DNA from: Hymenobacter lapidiphilus
GTDB lineage: Bacteria > Bacteroidota > Bacteroidia > Cytophagales > Hymenobacteraceae
Length of the DNA: 64,000 bases
NCBI RefSeq assembly: GCF_003417065.2
Contig: NZ_QVLT01000009.1
Location: forward strand, 62,001 to 126,000
Reading direction: 5' to 3'
The notes under the pieces were generated by a model that saw only the letters and a list, made by a program, of their open reading frames with translations, had not been told where the DNA came from and made no database searches. The translations under genes were made by a program, and so were the position numbers. Positions 1 to 9,600 of this stretch are shown piece by piece; the first letter of the stretch is position 1; each line of letters opens with the position of its first letter.

Positions 1-1002
1 CTGGGTGGCTACGGCCTGGGTGAGCGGGCCGGGTACCGCGTCGATGGCGGCCAGCACGGCATCAAACTGCTGGCTGATGGCGTCGGCCAGCGGCTTGCCG
101 TTGTATTGGGCCTTCACGTGGGTGAGGTAATCGTCGAGGCCGGGGCCATTGGTGGTGCCGGTCTGGCCCAAGAACAGCGCCTTCTGGGCCTGCACGTTGC
201 GCTTGAGCAGCTCCAGCGAAAGGTTGCCGTAGGGCGACTCGGCCTTGGTTGGCTGGGCCGTGCCGGCCGTGAAGCGGCCCGACGGAACGCCTACCTTGAA
301 GCGCTTGGTTACATCGATATCGGCGTTGAGCTGGTTGACCAGGTTGGCCACCGCGCTGCCCACGGCCGTGCCGGTCGACTGCTGGAAGGTTTTGGTGTAG
401 CCGCCGGCCAGCCACTTGTTGTAAGCCGTTTCGGTGCGCTGCTTGATTTCGGCCGCCACGGCTTTGGCATAAGTCCCACGAGCTGTCGAAGCCGTGAATT
501 TCGCCACTACCGCTGCGGGCGTCGCGCCTTCATACAGTAAGTAGTCGAGGGCCGGGAAGCCCTTGGCCGGCAGGTTGGCCGTCGTGCCCAAATCGTAGGA
601 GCCGGCCCCGATGTTGGCTTCAATCTGGGTGGTCGAAGTGGGGTAGATATTGAGGTTGGAACGCAGCATCTGCTCTTCGGCCGGGCCGAACTCGTAGGAG
701 CTCATGGCCTGCCAGGCCAGATTGGCCTCGCGCAACTCGGCGCGGGCCGTTTGCAGGGTAGCCGCCGACGGGCTGGCGGCAAAGGCCGAAACGGCCGCGC
801 TCAACTGGCCTGATTCAGTGCTCAATTCCCGCAAGCCGGGCACAATCAGCTGGTCGGAGTAGTTGGCGAGCATAGCGGCCCGGTCGAACGAGTCGGCGGG
901 GGCGGCATTTTCCGACTTGCTGTCGGAGCCGCAGGAAGCCAGCAGGGCCAAGCTAAGGGTAGCGGCCGTCAGGCGCAGCGTTTTCAGGTTAGGTAGCAGC
1001 AT
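1..1002 (-). CDS. Imelysin-family (peptidase M75-like) lipoprotein, partial
   Basis: The reading frame is open from an ATG at 1002 to the left edge (334 residues visible), so the C-terminus is missing. It begins with a lipoprotein signal peptide whose lipobox LLASC puts the lipidated Cys at residue 24. The mature part is alpha-helical and carries the GFPALDYLLY segment found in Bacteroidota imelysin proteins, followed by the helix with NKWLAGGYTKTF. Imelysin/EfeO-like proteins are periplasmic or surface proteins linked to iron uptake; the family was named as a peptidase but the peptidase activity is doubtful. It lies 96 bp downstream of a DUF4856 lipoprotein on the same strand, a common pairing in Bacteroidota iron loci. 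The iron role is inferred from family and neighbour. Confidence 0.85.
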   Translation of the reverse strand, partial: MLLPNLKTLRLTAATLSLALLASCGSDSKSENAAPADSFDRAAMLANYSDQLIVPGLRELSTESGQLSAAVSAFAASPSAATLQTARAELREANLAWQAMSSYEFGPAEEQMLRSNLNIYPTSTTQIEANIGAGSYDLGTTANLPAKGFPALDYLLYEGATPAAVVAKFTASTARGTYAKAVAAEIKQRTETAYNKWLAGGYTKTFQQSTGTAVGSAVANLVNQLNADIDVTKRFKVGVPSGRFTAGTAQPTKAESPYGNLSLELLKRNVQAQKALFLGQTGTTNGPGLDDYLTHVKAQYNGKPLADAISQQFDAVLAAIDAVPGPLTQAVATQ

Positions 1003-1098
1003 CGAAGAAAAGAGAAAAAGCAAGGGGCAGCCCCGCTCCGGGTAAGGAAAAAGGGCTGCCGGATGCAGGTAACAGGACCGGCGGGTGCCGGGTTCAAC

Positions 1099-2208
1099 TT
1101 ATATGCTGCCTTTGATGGCATCGAGGCCGTAGGCGGAGCTGAGCAGGTTGAGGGCGTCGTTGATGTCGGTGCCGGTGGTGGCGTAGAAGTTGTCGCCGAG
1201 CTTGGCCATTACCTGGGTGTAGGTGGCGTCGCTGATTTTGCGGTCCTTCTTGTAGCGCAGCCCCATCACGAAGCCCCGGGCCTCGGAGAGGTAGTGGCTC
1301 TTGAGGGCCTGGTCGGCCACTACGCCCTTGGCGGCGTTCAGCTCATGAATGGCAGACGAGGCGACCAGCGTTTCCCAGCTGGTGCGTAGCGTAGCGGCAG
1401 CTTCGGTTTTGCCGGCCATGTCGTTGTTCGAAATGGCGGCCCGGCCTTTCAGCAAAGCATCCATCATGGTCTTATTTGATTTCAGCGCCGGGTTAACCTG
1501 GTTGCTGTAGTTCGCCCAATACTTGAGGCCCGTCACGTTGGTCGGGAAATCAACCGGGGCACCAAAGTAGCCGAAGGCCTCGTCCCAGTGGTGCTCCATG
1601 GCCGTGCCCTCGCCGGGCTTCACAGTTTTGTTGTCCACGGCGTTGCCAATCTTTTCCTCCGATAGGTAGATATCCACGGTCTGGTAGTAGAACACGGCAC
1701 CCATCAGGCCTTTCTGAATCAGCTGGCCCAGCTCCACGCCCTTGGCATTCACGAGGTACTTCTTGGTGCCATCGGTGGAGGTGAGGATGCCGGCGGTGCC
1801 GTTGATAGCGGGCAGTTTGCCGCTGAGGCTGGCCGTGGCTACATCCTTCAGGTAGCCGTCGTACTCGGCCTGCACGGTGCTCAGCGTCTTGTCGCGCAGC
1901 TGCTTGCCAGCTGTGTTTAGCTCGGTCGCCGCGAAGGGGTTGTTGGTGTTAGCGTACATGTTCTGCAGCTTCTGCGCGTCCAGCACCGCACCGGTATTAG
2001 CGGTTTTAATGTAGGTGTCCAGCTCGCCGAGCATGGCCAGGCGGGCCTGCTGGCCGCTGTAGTTCACGTTGGCGAAGTTGTAAGTAACGGGCACTTCGTA
2101 CTTAGGCACGGCCGGAGTTACAATGTCTTTATCGTCGGAGCAAGCAGTGAAAGCGGCGGAAGCCAGGGCCAGAGAAGCAAACGTGAACAGGCGGGCAGAG
2201 AAACGCAT
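1099..2208 (-). CDS. DUF4856-domain lipoprotein
   Basis: 369 residues with an N-terminal lipoprotein signal (FTAC, Cys 23). The mature start contains YNFANVNYSGQQARLAMLGE and the TANTGA motif typical of DUF4856 proteins, which fill almost the whole length. The family is restricted largely to Bacteroidota and has no proven biochemical function. It is usually encoded beside imelysin lipoproteins and TonB-linked iron genes, so a surface iron-binding or iron-uptake role is the best inference. A -7 box (TACTTTTG) lies about 45 bp upstream and an AT-rich palindrome lies just beyond the -33 region, which suggests regulated expression. It is probably the first gene of a two-gene or longer operon with the imelysin gene. 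Confidence 0.85.
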   Translation of the reverse strand: MRFSARLFTFASLALASAAFTACSDDKDIVTPAVPKYEVPVTYNFANVNYSGQQARLAMLGELDTYIKTANTGAVLDAQKLQNMYANTNNPFAATELNTAGKQLRDKTLSTVQAEYDGYLKDVATASLSGKLPAINGTAGILTSTDGTKKYLVNAKGVELGQLIQKGLMGAVFYYQTVDIYLSEEKIGNAVDNKTVKPGEGTAMEHHWDEAFGYFGAPVDFPTNVTGLKYWANYSNQVNPALKSNKTMMDALLKGRAAISNNDMAGKTEAAATLRTSWETLVASSAIHELNAAKGVVADQALKSHYLSEARGFVMGLRYKKDRKISDATYTQVMAKLGDNFYATTGTDINDALNLLSSAYGLDAIKGSI

Positions 2209-2254
2209 GGGGAGCAGTAGTTGGTAGTTGTTTAGAATCGTTTCGATTATGGAA

Positions 2255-2285
2255 CAAAAGTAGGGGCCATTTGTCAGGCTCGCAA
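2255..2285 (-). promoter_or_regulatory. Bacteroidota-type promoter for the DUF4856/imelysin operon
   Basis: On the minus strand TACTTTTG (2255-2262) matches the Bacteroidota -7 consensus TAnnTTTG exactly. A TTGC lies 19 bp further upstream (2282-2285), at the position of the -33 TTTG element. The implied leader to the ATG at 2208 is about 43 nt. Confidence 0.6.
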
Positions 2286-2286
2286 G

Positions 2287-2317
2287 CTTATCTTTAATTA
2301 TTTTAAATAAGGATAAG
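2287..2317. promoter_or_regulatory. AT-rich inverted repeat, candidate operator
   Basis: CTTATC and GATAAG bound a 31-bp AT-rich element immediately upstream of the -33 position of the DUF4856 promoter. Position and symmetry fit a regulator site. The neighbouring genes make an iron regulator the first guess, but the sequence is not a clear Fur box. Confidence 0.35.
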
Positions 2318-2511
2318 CCGATTGCACGTTGCCCAGTCTATGCGCAGCTAGCTGAAATACGCCTCGCAGAACGCAGAATCGGGCTTTTGCAAAGCGGGCA
2401 GCTTAACTACCAGCCGAGGTGTACCTAGCCGAGCTGTTTTGCACACGGGTGCATGCGCTGGCCCGAGGCAACATCCTTCGGCCCTCGCACCGTGCGTTTT
2501 CAGTCCTACAT
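2318..2511. other. Intergenic stretch, no gene seen
   Basis: Together with the promoter region this makes a gap of about 370 bp between the DUF4856 gene and the ene-reductase. I see no convincing coding frame, RNA gene or repeat in it apart from the elements listed separately. Confidence 0.5.
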
Positions 2512-2559
2512 AAAAGAGAAAAGCCCTGCCCGGAGTTACCGGCGGGGCTTTTCTCTTTT
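2512..2559 (-). terminator. Rho-independent terminator of the ene-reductase gene
   Basis: A stem of about 20 bp (AAAAGAGAAAAGCCC pairing with GGGCTTTTCTCTTTT) with a short loop sits 21 bp past the stop codon. A-rich and T-rich ends allow it to act in either direction. Confidence 0.85.
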
Positions 2560-2580
2560 CAATCAGGCTGCCTGGGCTGG

Positions 2581-3690
2581 TTATGCCGATTGATGCGTTT
2601 CGGCCAGAGCCGGGTAGTCGGTGTAGCCAACGTGGAAACCTTCGGGGGCGGGGGCATAGTAAGTAGCCTGGTCGCCCTCGGCCAGCTCGGCCCCGGCCTC
2701 CATGCGCTCCAGCAGGTCGGGGTTGCTGATGAAGGGACGGCCAAACGCTACTAGATCGGCGCGGCCTTTCTGCAGCTCGGCTTCGGCCTTGGCGGCGTCG
2801 TACTCGCTGCTCAGAATAAACGTGTTGGTGAAGGCGCGGCGCATAATTCCCACGGTGTCGGCCGACGCGGCCGGGGCCTTAATCGTTTCGGGGTTGATGA
2901 GGTGCAGGTACACCAGGTTGCGGCTTTGCAGCTCGGTAGCCAGGTACTCGTAGAAGTCGTTGACACCTTCGTAGGCGCCCATATCGTTGAACGTGCCCCA
3001 GGGCGAAAGGCGGATGCCGGTGCGCTCGGCCCCAATGGCGGCCACCGTGGCATCGGCCACTTCCAGCACGAAACGGGCGCGGTTCTCGACCGAGCCGCCG
3101 TACTCGTCGGTGCGCAGGTTGGTGTTGGGGTTGAGGAACTGCTCCAATAGGTAGCCGTTGGCCGCATGCAGCTCCACGCCATCAAAACCAGCTTCCACCG
3201 CCAGTTTAGCGGCCTGGGCGAAGTCCTGGATTACTTGCTTTACCTCAGCCGTCGTCATGGCGCGGGGCTCGGGGTGGGGCTGCATCTGCTGCTGGTCGGT
3301 CCACATTTCGCCGCCCGCCTTTACGGCCGAAGGAGCCACGATTTCCGCGCCCTCGGGCAGGTTGAGGGGGTGGCCAATGCGGCCACAGTGCATGAACTGC
3401 ACGAAAATACGGCCCTCGCGGGCATGTACCGCGTCGGTAACCAGCTTCCAGCCCGCCACCTGCTCGGCATTGAACAGGCCCGGAATGCGGGCATAGCCCA
3501 ACCCGTCGGCGTTCGGGGCCGTGCCCTCGACAATGATAAGGCCGGCCGAAGCGCGCTGCGCGTAATACTCGGCCACCAGCGGGCCGGGCACGTTGCCCAG
3601 CGAGCGGGCGCGCGTCATGGGGGCCATTACTACTTTGTTGCGGAGAGTAATTGGGCCGAGTTGGGTCGAAGAAAAGAGCTTGTCAGACAT
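2581..3690 (-). CDS. Alkene reductase, Old Yellow Enzyme family (NemA-like)
   Basis: 369 residues from the ATG at 3690; a TTG three codons earlier is a less likely start. It is an FMN-dependent NAD(P)H ene-reductase that reduces activated C=C bonds such as those of N-ethylmaleimide, enones and nitro compounds. Family signatures are clear: LGPITLRNKVVMAPMTRAR at the N-terminus, the substrate-binding HAANGYL near residue 180, the loop NLRTDEYGGSVENR, and the FMN phosphate site VAFGRPFISNPDL near the C-terminus. The length is normal for the family. It stands alone with its own terminator. A short palindrome ATGTAGATACAT lies 13 bp upstream (3703-3714) and could be an operator. The physiological substrate cannot be read from the sequence. 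Confidence 0.93.
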   Translation of the reverse strand: MSDKLFSSTQLGPITLRNKVVMAPMTRARSLGNVPGPLVAEYYAQRASAGLIIVEGTAPNADGLGYARIPGLFNAEQVAGWKLVTDAVHAREGRIFVQFMHCGRIGHPLNLPEGAEIVAPSAVKAGGEMWTDQQQMQPHPEPRAMTTAEVKQVIQDFAQAAKLAVEAGFDGVELHAANGYLLEQFLNPNTNLRTDEYGGSVENRARFVLEVADATVAAIGAERTGIRLSPWGTFNDMGAYEGVNDFYEYLATELQSRNLVYLHLINPETIKAPAASADTVGIMRRAFTNTFILSSEYDAAKAEAELQKGRADLVAFGRPFISNPDLLERMEAGAELAEGDQATYYAPAPEGFHVGYTDYPALAETHQSA

Positions 3691-3784
3691 TGGATTCAAA
3701 ATGATGTAGATACATTGGTTGACTGTTAATCGGATTTGATGGTAAAAGGTTTCAGACCGGATGATATACGGCCGGCCATAAACG

Positions 3785-3820
3785 AAAAAACCTCCGCTTC
3801 CAGAGGGAGCGAAGGTTTTT
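3785..3820 (-). terminator. Terminator of the superoxide dismutase gene
   Basis: A hairpin (ACCTTCGCT pairing with AGCGGAGGT, minus strand) ends in a run of Ts. It lies about 90 bp downstream of the sod stop codon. Confidence 0.75.
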
Positions 3821-3912
3821 CGGGCTGCATCAATCGTTATTTCCGGTTCAATTCAGTTCGGCCCACAAAATCAGCAAGGCCAAAGAGAGAACAACGAGCA
3901 GCGAAAACGAAA

Positions 3913-4518
3913 TTAAGCGGCCTGGAAGCGCTTGTTCACTTCATCCCAGTTGATGAGGTTATAGAAAGCGGCCACGTAATCGGGGCGCTTGTTCTGGTAC
4001 TTAAGGTAGTAGGCGTGCTCCCAAACGTCGAGGCCCAGTACGGGGGTGCCTTTGCAGCCGGCGTCGGGCATGAGCGGGTTATCCTGGTTGGGTGTCGAGC
4101 AGATGGTCAATGAACCGTCGGACTGCTTGCAGAGCCAGGCCCAGCCCGAGCCGAAGCGCGTACCAGCAGCCTTGGTGAATTCCTCCTTGAACTTCTCGTA
4201 GCCGCCAAACGACTTGGTAATGGCCTCGGCCACGGCGCCGGTAGGCTCGCCGCCTCCCTTAGGGCTCAGCACCTGCCAGAACATAGAGTGGTTCCAGTGG
4301 CCACCGCCGTTGTTGCGCACGGCCGTTGGGGCGGCGGCAATGTTTTGCATCAGCTCGTCGAGGCTCTTACCTTCCATATCAGTGCCGGCAATGGCATTGT
4401 TGAGGTTGGTAACGTAGGCCTGGTGGTGCTTGTCGTGGTGAATCTGCATGGTTTGCGCATCAATGTGCGGCTCCAGTGCGTCGAAGGCGTAGGGTAGGGC
4501 GGGCAGTTCGAAAGCCAT
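3913..4518 (-). CDS. sod: Superoxide dismutase, Fe/Mn type
   Basis: 201 residues from the ATG at 4518 ([20 protein letters not shown]), the conserved start of the family; an upstream in-frame Met would add a non-homologous tail. The enzyme converts superoxide to oxygen and hydrogen peroxide in the cytoplasm. Metal ligands are visible: His in MQIHHDKHH, His in [13 protein letters not shown], and Asp and His in [10 protein letters not shown]. The pieces GSGWAWL and NKRPDYV complete the signature. There is no signal peptide. Whether it uses Fe, Mn or either cannot be settled by eye. It is flanked by a terminator downstream and by a 72-bp perfect palindrome upstream. Confidence 0.96.
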   Translation of the reverse strand: MAFELPALPYAFDALEPHIDAQTMQIHHDKHHQAYVTNLNNAIAGTDMEGKSLDELMQNIAAAPTAVRNNGGGHWNHSMFWQVLSPKGGGEPTGAVAEAITKSFGGYEKFKEEFTKAAGTRFGSGWAWLCKQSDGSLTICSTPNQDNPLMPDAGCKGTPVLGLDVWEHAYYLKYQNKRPDYVAAFYNLINWDEVNKRFQAA

Positions 4519-4560
4519 AGTAGAAAGGGTTGAAAGTGTGAGTTTCGTATGGAGTAGTTT

Positions 4561-4632
4561 GGTAGTGGGGGGTAAGAGGATTGTCATTCTGAGCAGCGCA
4601 AAAGAATGACAATCCTCTTACCCCCCACTACC
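4561..4632. repeat. Perfect palindrome, 30-bp arms, GTCATTCT family
   Basis: The arms GGTAGTGGGGGGTAAGAGGA... and its exact complement (4561-4590 and 4603-4632) enclose a 12-nt loop. The arm tip GTCATTCTGAGC recurs in other junction palindromes of this window. It lies between sod and tadA and could fold in either transcript. Confidence 0.85.
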
Positions 4633-4684
4633 ATATACAACCCCGGCGCGGGGGCCAGGGTTACGGTAGAGGTCTAAAAGTAGC

Positions 4685-5131
4685 CTATTTCCGCTTCTGG
4701 GCGAAAAACTCCCGCATCAGCTCCTCGCTCTCGGCGGCCAGGATGCCGCTTACCACTTCGGCCTTGGGGTGCAGCAGCCGGCCGTGGCGGCGGTAGCCAA
4801 ACTTGGGCTCGGGGGCCCCGAACACCACCCGCCGTACCTGGGCCCAGGCGCTGGCTCCGGCGCACATCACGCAGGGCTCCACGGTCACGTAGAGCGTGCA
4901 TTCCTGCAGGTATTTGTTGCCTAAATGATTGGCCGCGGCCGTGATGGCCAGCATCTCGGCGTGGGCCGTTACATCCTGCAGCCGCTCGGTCTGGTTGTAA
5001 GCGCGGGCAATAATGCGCTTGTCGAGCACCACCACAGCCCCAATCGGAATTTCGTCCTCGGCCAGTGCATAGCGCGCCTGCTTCAGCGCCTCCCGCATAT
5101 ACTGCTCGTCGGAATACAGGGAAAGAGTCAT
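4685..5131 (-). CDS. tadA: Nucleoside deaminase, tRNA-specific adenosine deaminase TadA
   Basis: 148 residues. It belongs to the zinc-dependent cytidine/deoxycytidylate deaminase fold. The zinc and proton-shuttle motif HAE is at residues 57-59, and the two Cys ligands are in PCVMC (Cys 87 and 90). The fragments IPIGAVVV and ALVHARV-like AWAQVRRVVFGA are characteristic of TadA, which converts A34 to inosine in tRNA-Arg(ACG). A guanine deaminase-type relative is a less likely alternative. The length is typical. It is a single gene, with palindromes at both flanks. Confidence 0.9.
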   Translation of the reverse strand: MTLSLYSDEQYMREALKQARYALAEDEIPIGAVVVLDKRIIARAYNQTERLQDVTAHAEMLAITAAANHLGNKYLQECTLYVTVEPCVMCAGASAWAQVRRVVFGAPEPKFGYRRHGRLLHPKAEVVSGILAAESEELMREFFAQKRK

Positions 5132-5133
5132 TC

Positions 5134-5236
5134 TTAGGGGTTAGGACTTAGGTTCTTAGGGATTAGGGTTTAGATGATGTTGGGGGCTAACGATATGGGA
5201 ATGAACGTCACCTAATCCCTAATCCCTAAGTCCTAA
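5134..5236. repeat. Junction palindrome built of TTAGGGATTAGGG words
   Basis: The left arm is made of repeated TTAGG words (5134-5174) and the right arm of their complements (CCTAATCCCTAATCCCTAAG, 5211 onward). It fills the whole gap between the 189-residue gene and tadA. Confidence 0.8.
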
Positions 5237-5239
5237 AAC

Positions 5240-5809
5240 TTACTTCATCACCACACTCTCCATGGCGGCCTGGGCAATGGGTTGCCACTTGGCCTGCTCC
5301 TGGGCGGGGGCGTCGAAGGTGAAAACGTAGAGCTGCTCGCCCTCGATGGCATATTGCACCAACTGGTACTTGCGGATGGGGGCCAGGTTGCCACCACCAC
5401 GGCGGTTGTCGGCCACGGTTGAAACAAACTCCAGCACCACGAAATCGCGCTTGTTGATGGTGTGGATGTCTTCGCGCAGAAACTGCACCTTGCCGTACAT
5501 ATTCTGGATGCTGGCCTTGTAAATCTTGAGCAGCATGCCGTAGTCGCGGTTGCTGAAGTTGGTGGGCTTCTGGCTGACGCTGAGGCCCACCTGACCGTTG
5601 GGGCTGGCAAAAACGGCCAGCGGCCGGCGCTGGGCCGGGTATTTCATGGCAATGCCCTCGTCGGGCAGGGGTGCGAAACCGTCGGGCACGCCCATTGTCA
5701 GGTTTTTGGCGATGGTGGTTTTTTTGAGGCCGGGACCGGCAAAGGCCAGCAGCCCGAGCAATAACCCAAGCAGCGGTACTAGGCGGAAAAAACGCGAAAC
5801 AGAGTTCAT
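5240..5809 (-). CDS. Exported protein of unknown function, PsbP/DcrB-like pattern
   Basis: 189 residues from the ATG at 5809, which gives a normal signal peptide (MNSVSRFFRLVPLLGLLLGL, then LAFAG); an earlier in-frame start would bury it. The mature part reads LTMGVPDGFAPLPDEGIAMK, then alternating strands and a helix, ending VYVFTF-like LYVFTFDAPAQEQAKW. This order resembles small DcrB/PsbP-fold proteins, but I cannot name a family with certainty. It is predicted to act in the periplasm. It lies between a small exported protein gene and tadA on the same strand, with hairpins on both sides, so it is probably transcribed alone. Confidence 0.6.
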   Translation of the reverse strand: MNSVSRFFRLVPLLGLLLGLLAFAGPGLKKTTIAKNLTMGVPDGFAPLPDEGIAMKYPAQRRPLAVFASPNGQVGLSVSQKPTNFSNRDYGMLLKIYKASIQNMYGKVQFLREDIHTINKRDFVVLEFVSTVADNRRGGGNLAPIRKYQLVQYAIEGEQLYVFTFDAPAQEQAKWQPIAQAAMESVVMK

Positions 5810-5856
5810 AGCAGAAGAAAGAAGGAAGCCAGCCCAACAGGACCCGCCGAAACGCA

Positions 5857-5922
5857 AAGCTCCGAAGCCCAAACGACTTCGGAGCCAAAAACAGTTGCCC
5901 GGCCCGGCGAAAAGGCCGGGCC
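5857..5922 (-). terminator. Terminator-like hairpins
   Basis: Two GC-rich stems, GGCCCGGC/GCCGGGCC (5901-5922) and GCTCCGAAG/CTTCGGAGC (5857-5884), follow the stop of the 153-residue gene. Neither has a strong T-tract, so termination is likely but unproven. Confidence 0.45.
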
Positions 5923-5932
5923 ACTCAGGCCA

Positions 5933-6394
5933 TTAGCGCCGCTTTTTGCGGGCTGCGGGCGCGGCGGGGTACTTTACCATCACCTTTTTCCAGTACACGT
6001 AGTTGCCGGTTTTGGCCTCCACCAGGTAGCTGCCGGCCGGAATCCGCCCCAAATCCACCGGCGCGCCGGTGTTGCTTTGCGGATCGAGCGGGGTCGAGTA
6101 GATGGCCTGCTTCTTATAGTTGGTCACCGTGAGCATACCGGGCTGGGTGAACTGCTGGGTGAAGCTTAGCATGATGCTCTTGCCCCCCGAGCCCGGGAAA
6201 ATATCAATGCCCGACAGCGTTTCCACACGCCTGATGGGCCCATCAAGCACGAGCGGCTCCACGTCGGTTTTGGTCTTTACCTCGGTGCCGTTGGCGGCCT
6301 TGGTTTTGGTCTTGATTTTGGTCGCCGTCTGGGCCTGCACGGTGGAGAAGGTGAGCAGCGAGGCGGCGAAAGCGAGTAAGAGTGGGCGTTGCAT
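5933..6394 (-). CDS. Small secreted protein with a C-terminal sorting-domain-like fold
   Basis: 153 residues. A signal peptide (MQRPLLLAFAASLLTFSTVQAQ) is followed by a Lys/Thr-rich segment (TKIKTKTKAANGTEVKTKTD). The last 80 residues have a beta-sandwich pattern (GMLTVTNYKKQAIYSTPL, then IPAGSYLVEAKTGNYVYWKK) that resembles T9SS type A sorting domains, with a basic tail RKKRR. No enzymatic motif is present. It may be a small surface or periplasmic protein. The function is unknown, and the sorting-domain reading is an inference from pattern only. Confidence 0.65.
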   Translation of the reverse strand: MQRPLLLAFAASLLTFSTVQAQTATKIKTKTKAANGTEVKTKTDVEPLVLDGPIRRVETLSGIDIFPGSGGKSIMLSFTQQFTQPGMLTVTNYKKQAIYSTPLDPQSNTGAPVDLGRIPAGSYLVEAKTGNYVYWKKVMVKYPAAPAARKKRR

Positions 6395-6510
6395 GGCAGG
6401 GAAAAATCGGGAGCAGAAGTTGAACTACCGGGACTAATACAGAAGTCAGGCCAAGTTTCTGGTGAGGGCGGCGGTCGGTTGATAACTGTTGGTGCCTTCA
6501 CTAACAAGAG

Positions 6511-6604
6511 CGTCATTCAGAGCGCAGCGAAGAATCCCGCGTGCTGGCATTGCAGTAGTAGCTTAATGTCAGCACGCGAGATTCTTCGCTGCGCTCTGAA
6601 TGAC
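6511..6604. repeat. Junction palindrome, GTCATTCAGAGC family
   Basis: The arms CGTCATTCAGAGCGCAGCGA (6511-6530) and its complement (6585-6604) enclose a second stem, CGCGTGCTG/CAGCACGCG. It lies 21 bp downstream of the ABC-2/M1 fusion gene. Confidence 0.85.
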
Positions 6605-6624
6605 GTTTCCTCACTAACCACTAC

Positions 6625-9600
6625 CTACTTCTTCACCACTACCGCCTTCACGTTATCGTCCGGGGTGCGGTCGATGAGCAGGTTGTAGGGGTCGATGCCG
6701 GCTTTTTCGGGCTTTGAAGGGACGATGACGCTTAGGCGGGTGATGCCGGGGCGGAAGCGGCGCTTCTGGCGGTAGAGCGACACATCCTGCCACTGGCCGT
6801 TTACTTTCGTGCGGGCCTGCACGCCCACGTCAATCAGGTCGTTCATGCGTTTAGCGGGCGTTTCGTTGCCAGCGCTGTCGGCGTACACCTTCTTGGCCGA
6901 AAGCACCATATCTACCCGGTAGCGGCCGTCGGGCAGCTTAGTGGCGCTTACCGAGTCGGCCTTGTTCTCATACAGCGCAATCCGCTCGAACATGTCGGTG
7001 AGCAGGTACTGCAGCGAGTCGGGCGTGGCCTGACGTAGTTCACTCAGCAAATCCAGCGAGGTGGTGTAGGGCGGCTGCTGGAACTTCACGGCCTTCAGGT
7101 AGCGGCTCAACGCCTCGTTCACCTTGTCTTCGCCGATGTAGTTGGCCAGCGCGTACATCACTACTGAACCTTTGCGGTAGTGGATGTACTGCTGGTTCTC
7201 GACGCGGTAGAGCGGCTGCTCGGCTACCCGCTCGGTGGCCCGGCCGCGCAGGTAGGAGTCGAGCTCGTACTTGAGGAACTTGCGCATCCGTTCGGGGCCG
7301 TACTTCTGCTTCATCACCATCAGAGCCGAGTACTGCGAGAGGGTTTCCGACATGAGCGTGCCGCCCTGGGTCGCCGCCCCGATTACCTGGTGGGCCCACC
7401 ACTGGTGCGCCACCTCATGGGCCGTCACGTAGTAGGGATAGTCCACGTCCTTGGGGTCGGTGGTGTCGACTTTGGCAATGAAACCGATGTTTTCGGAGAA
7501 CGGAATGGTGTTCGGAAACGCCTGAGCGAAGGCCGAATAGCCCGGAAACTCGATGATGCGCAGCTGCCGGTGCTGGTAGGGGCCGAAGTTTTTGGTGTAG
7601 TAGCTCAGCGCGTCCTGTACGCCGCGCACCATGCGGCCCAGGTTGTACTCGTGGCCCGGCTGGTAGTAAATCGTGATGTCGACGCCCTCCCACTTGGCGT
7701 GGCGCTCGGCGTAGCGGGCCGACTGGAACGAGTAGAAGTTAAGAATCGGGGCGTCCATGGCGTAGCGGAAGTAGCGGCGGCCGTTTTCGGTCCACTCCTT
7801 CTGCAGGTAGCCGGGAGCCAGGGCAATCTGGTCGGGCACGGTGCTCACGGTGGCGGCAAAGCGCACCCAGTCGGCGTCGGCGGCAATGTAGGTGTTGGCG
7901 CGGGCGGTGGTGTCTTCGAGGCGGGCCATGCGCAGCTTGGGCTTGAGGCCGAACTTCTTGCGGGCGCTGGGCTCGCTTAGCTCCGCATCTTCGCTGTAGC
8001 CGATGTGGGGCAGGTTGCCGTTGTTGACGAACGTGCCGTTGGCCACGATGCCGGTGCGGCCGGTGCGCTGCTCGAAGCCGGGCGCATCAAAATACAGGTC
8101 GAAATCCAGGGCCAGCGAGTCGCCGGGAGCCAGGGGCTGGGGCAGGCGCTGCACGTAGAAACCCATGACCGAGTCGGCCAGCACGGTGGTGGCGCCGGCG
8201 CCGAGCTGCAGCTTCCGAATCTTCACTTGTTCGTTCGAGGGCATGTTCAGCACCACCGTATCGAGAAGCTGGGCCGTTTTATTGCGCAGCCAGTACTGGC
8301 CTCGCACCCGCGACTCCTGCCGGTTCGGGAACAAATCCACGTTCACATCCACGGCCACGATGCGGGGCTGGGGCGTGCGCCGGAAGCGGCCGTAGTTCTT
8401 TTCGTAATCAACGGTAAGCTGCTGCCGGGCCTTGCTGCCACGGAAGGTGTTGAGCACGTTGGTGTTGTAGAAAATCCAGGCACCCACGGCCACGAAGCCC
8501 AGTAGGGCCACGGCCAGCGCCGCCCGGGCCGGACCCGAAAAGCGGCGGCCGGCCAGGTGCTGGCGGGTGCGCCAGTCGGTTTCGGTGCCACGCACCCACA
8601 GCAGGTTGGCCCCCACGGCCAGCGCCACGGCCAGCAGCCCCCAGTACAGCTTAAACCACAGGTAAGGCCCCACGAAATGGCCGAATCCGTTCATGTCGGA
8701 GTAGCTGATGCCGGGGTCGGAGCCGTAGAGCAGCAGGTTGTGCTCGAGGCCCAGCTGCCCGGCGAAGATGCTGAACACGTAGTAGAGCACCATCACGAAG
8801 TGACCCAGGTACTTGTTGTTGACTACCACCTGCACCACCACGGCCAGCACCGTCAGCAGCCAGTAGTCCAGCAGCTTGAGCCCAAACAGCCAGCGCAGGT
8901 ACAGCCCGATTTCGAGGTGAGTGTAGCCGCTGGAAAGCTGGGTAATGATGCCGAACACCATCACGATGAGTAGCAGCACCACCGGCACCAGCAGCAGGGC
9001 CGTGAGCTTGCTGGCAAACGGCACCCAGTTGGGAATCGGCAGCGCGTCGTGCAGCTGGTTGAGGCGGGCGTCGCGCTCCTTCCACACCAGCTCGCCGGCG
9101 TAAAACGTAACGATGGCCAGCACGAACAGCGAGAACGAGCCCGACAGAATTTCAATTACCTGGGCCGTAATCGGGAAGGTCGTGGTGTCGTAAAGCTTGC
9201 CGATTTGCAGCGCCGCCGCCAGCAGAAACGCCAGTCCGGCGACCACAATAGCAATAAAGTAGGGGCTGCGCAGCACGTCGCGCAAACTCAGCCAGGTGAG
9301 GCGCAGAAACTGGCGGAAATACTGGGCAAAGCCGAAATGCTGGTCGACGGCCGGCAGAGCCACGGCCAACGGGGCCGGAGCCACTACGCCCAGCGCCATC
9401 GGGGCCGCCCGGCGCGGGGCCGCGCTGCCGGTAGCGCCCTGCTCGAAGCGGAAACGCAGGTAGCAGAAGCCCACCAGCAGCAGGCCCACGCCCAGCCACA
9501 GCAGCCGGTTGAGACCCAGCAATCCGGTGGGCCAGATGAGGCGCACATTCTTCTCTACCGGCGTCCAGTATTTGGTTAGCAGCTGGGTGGCGCCACTGCC

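Noticed and set aside
5134..5236. Telomere-like TTAGGG words
   Set aside because: The words form a palindrome at a gene junction, like other junctions with different words. There is no sign of a linear end.
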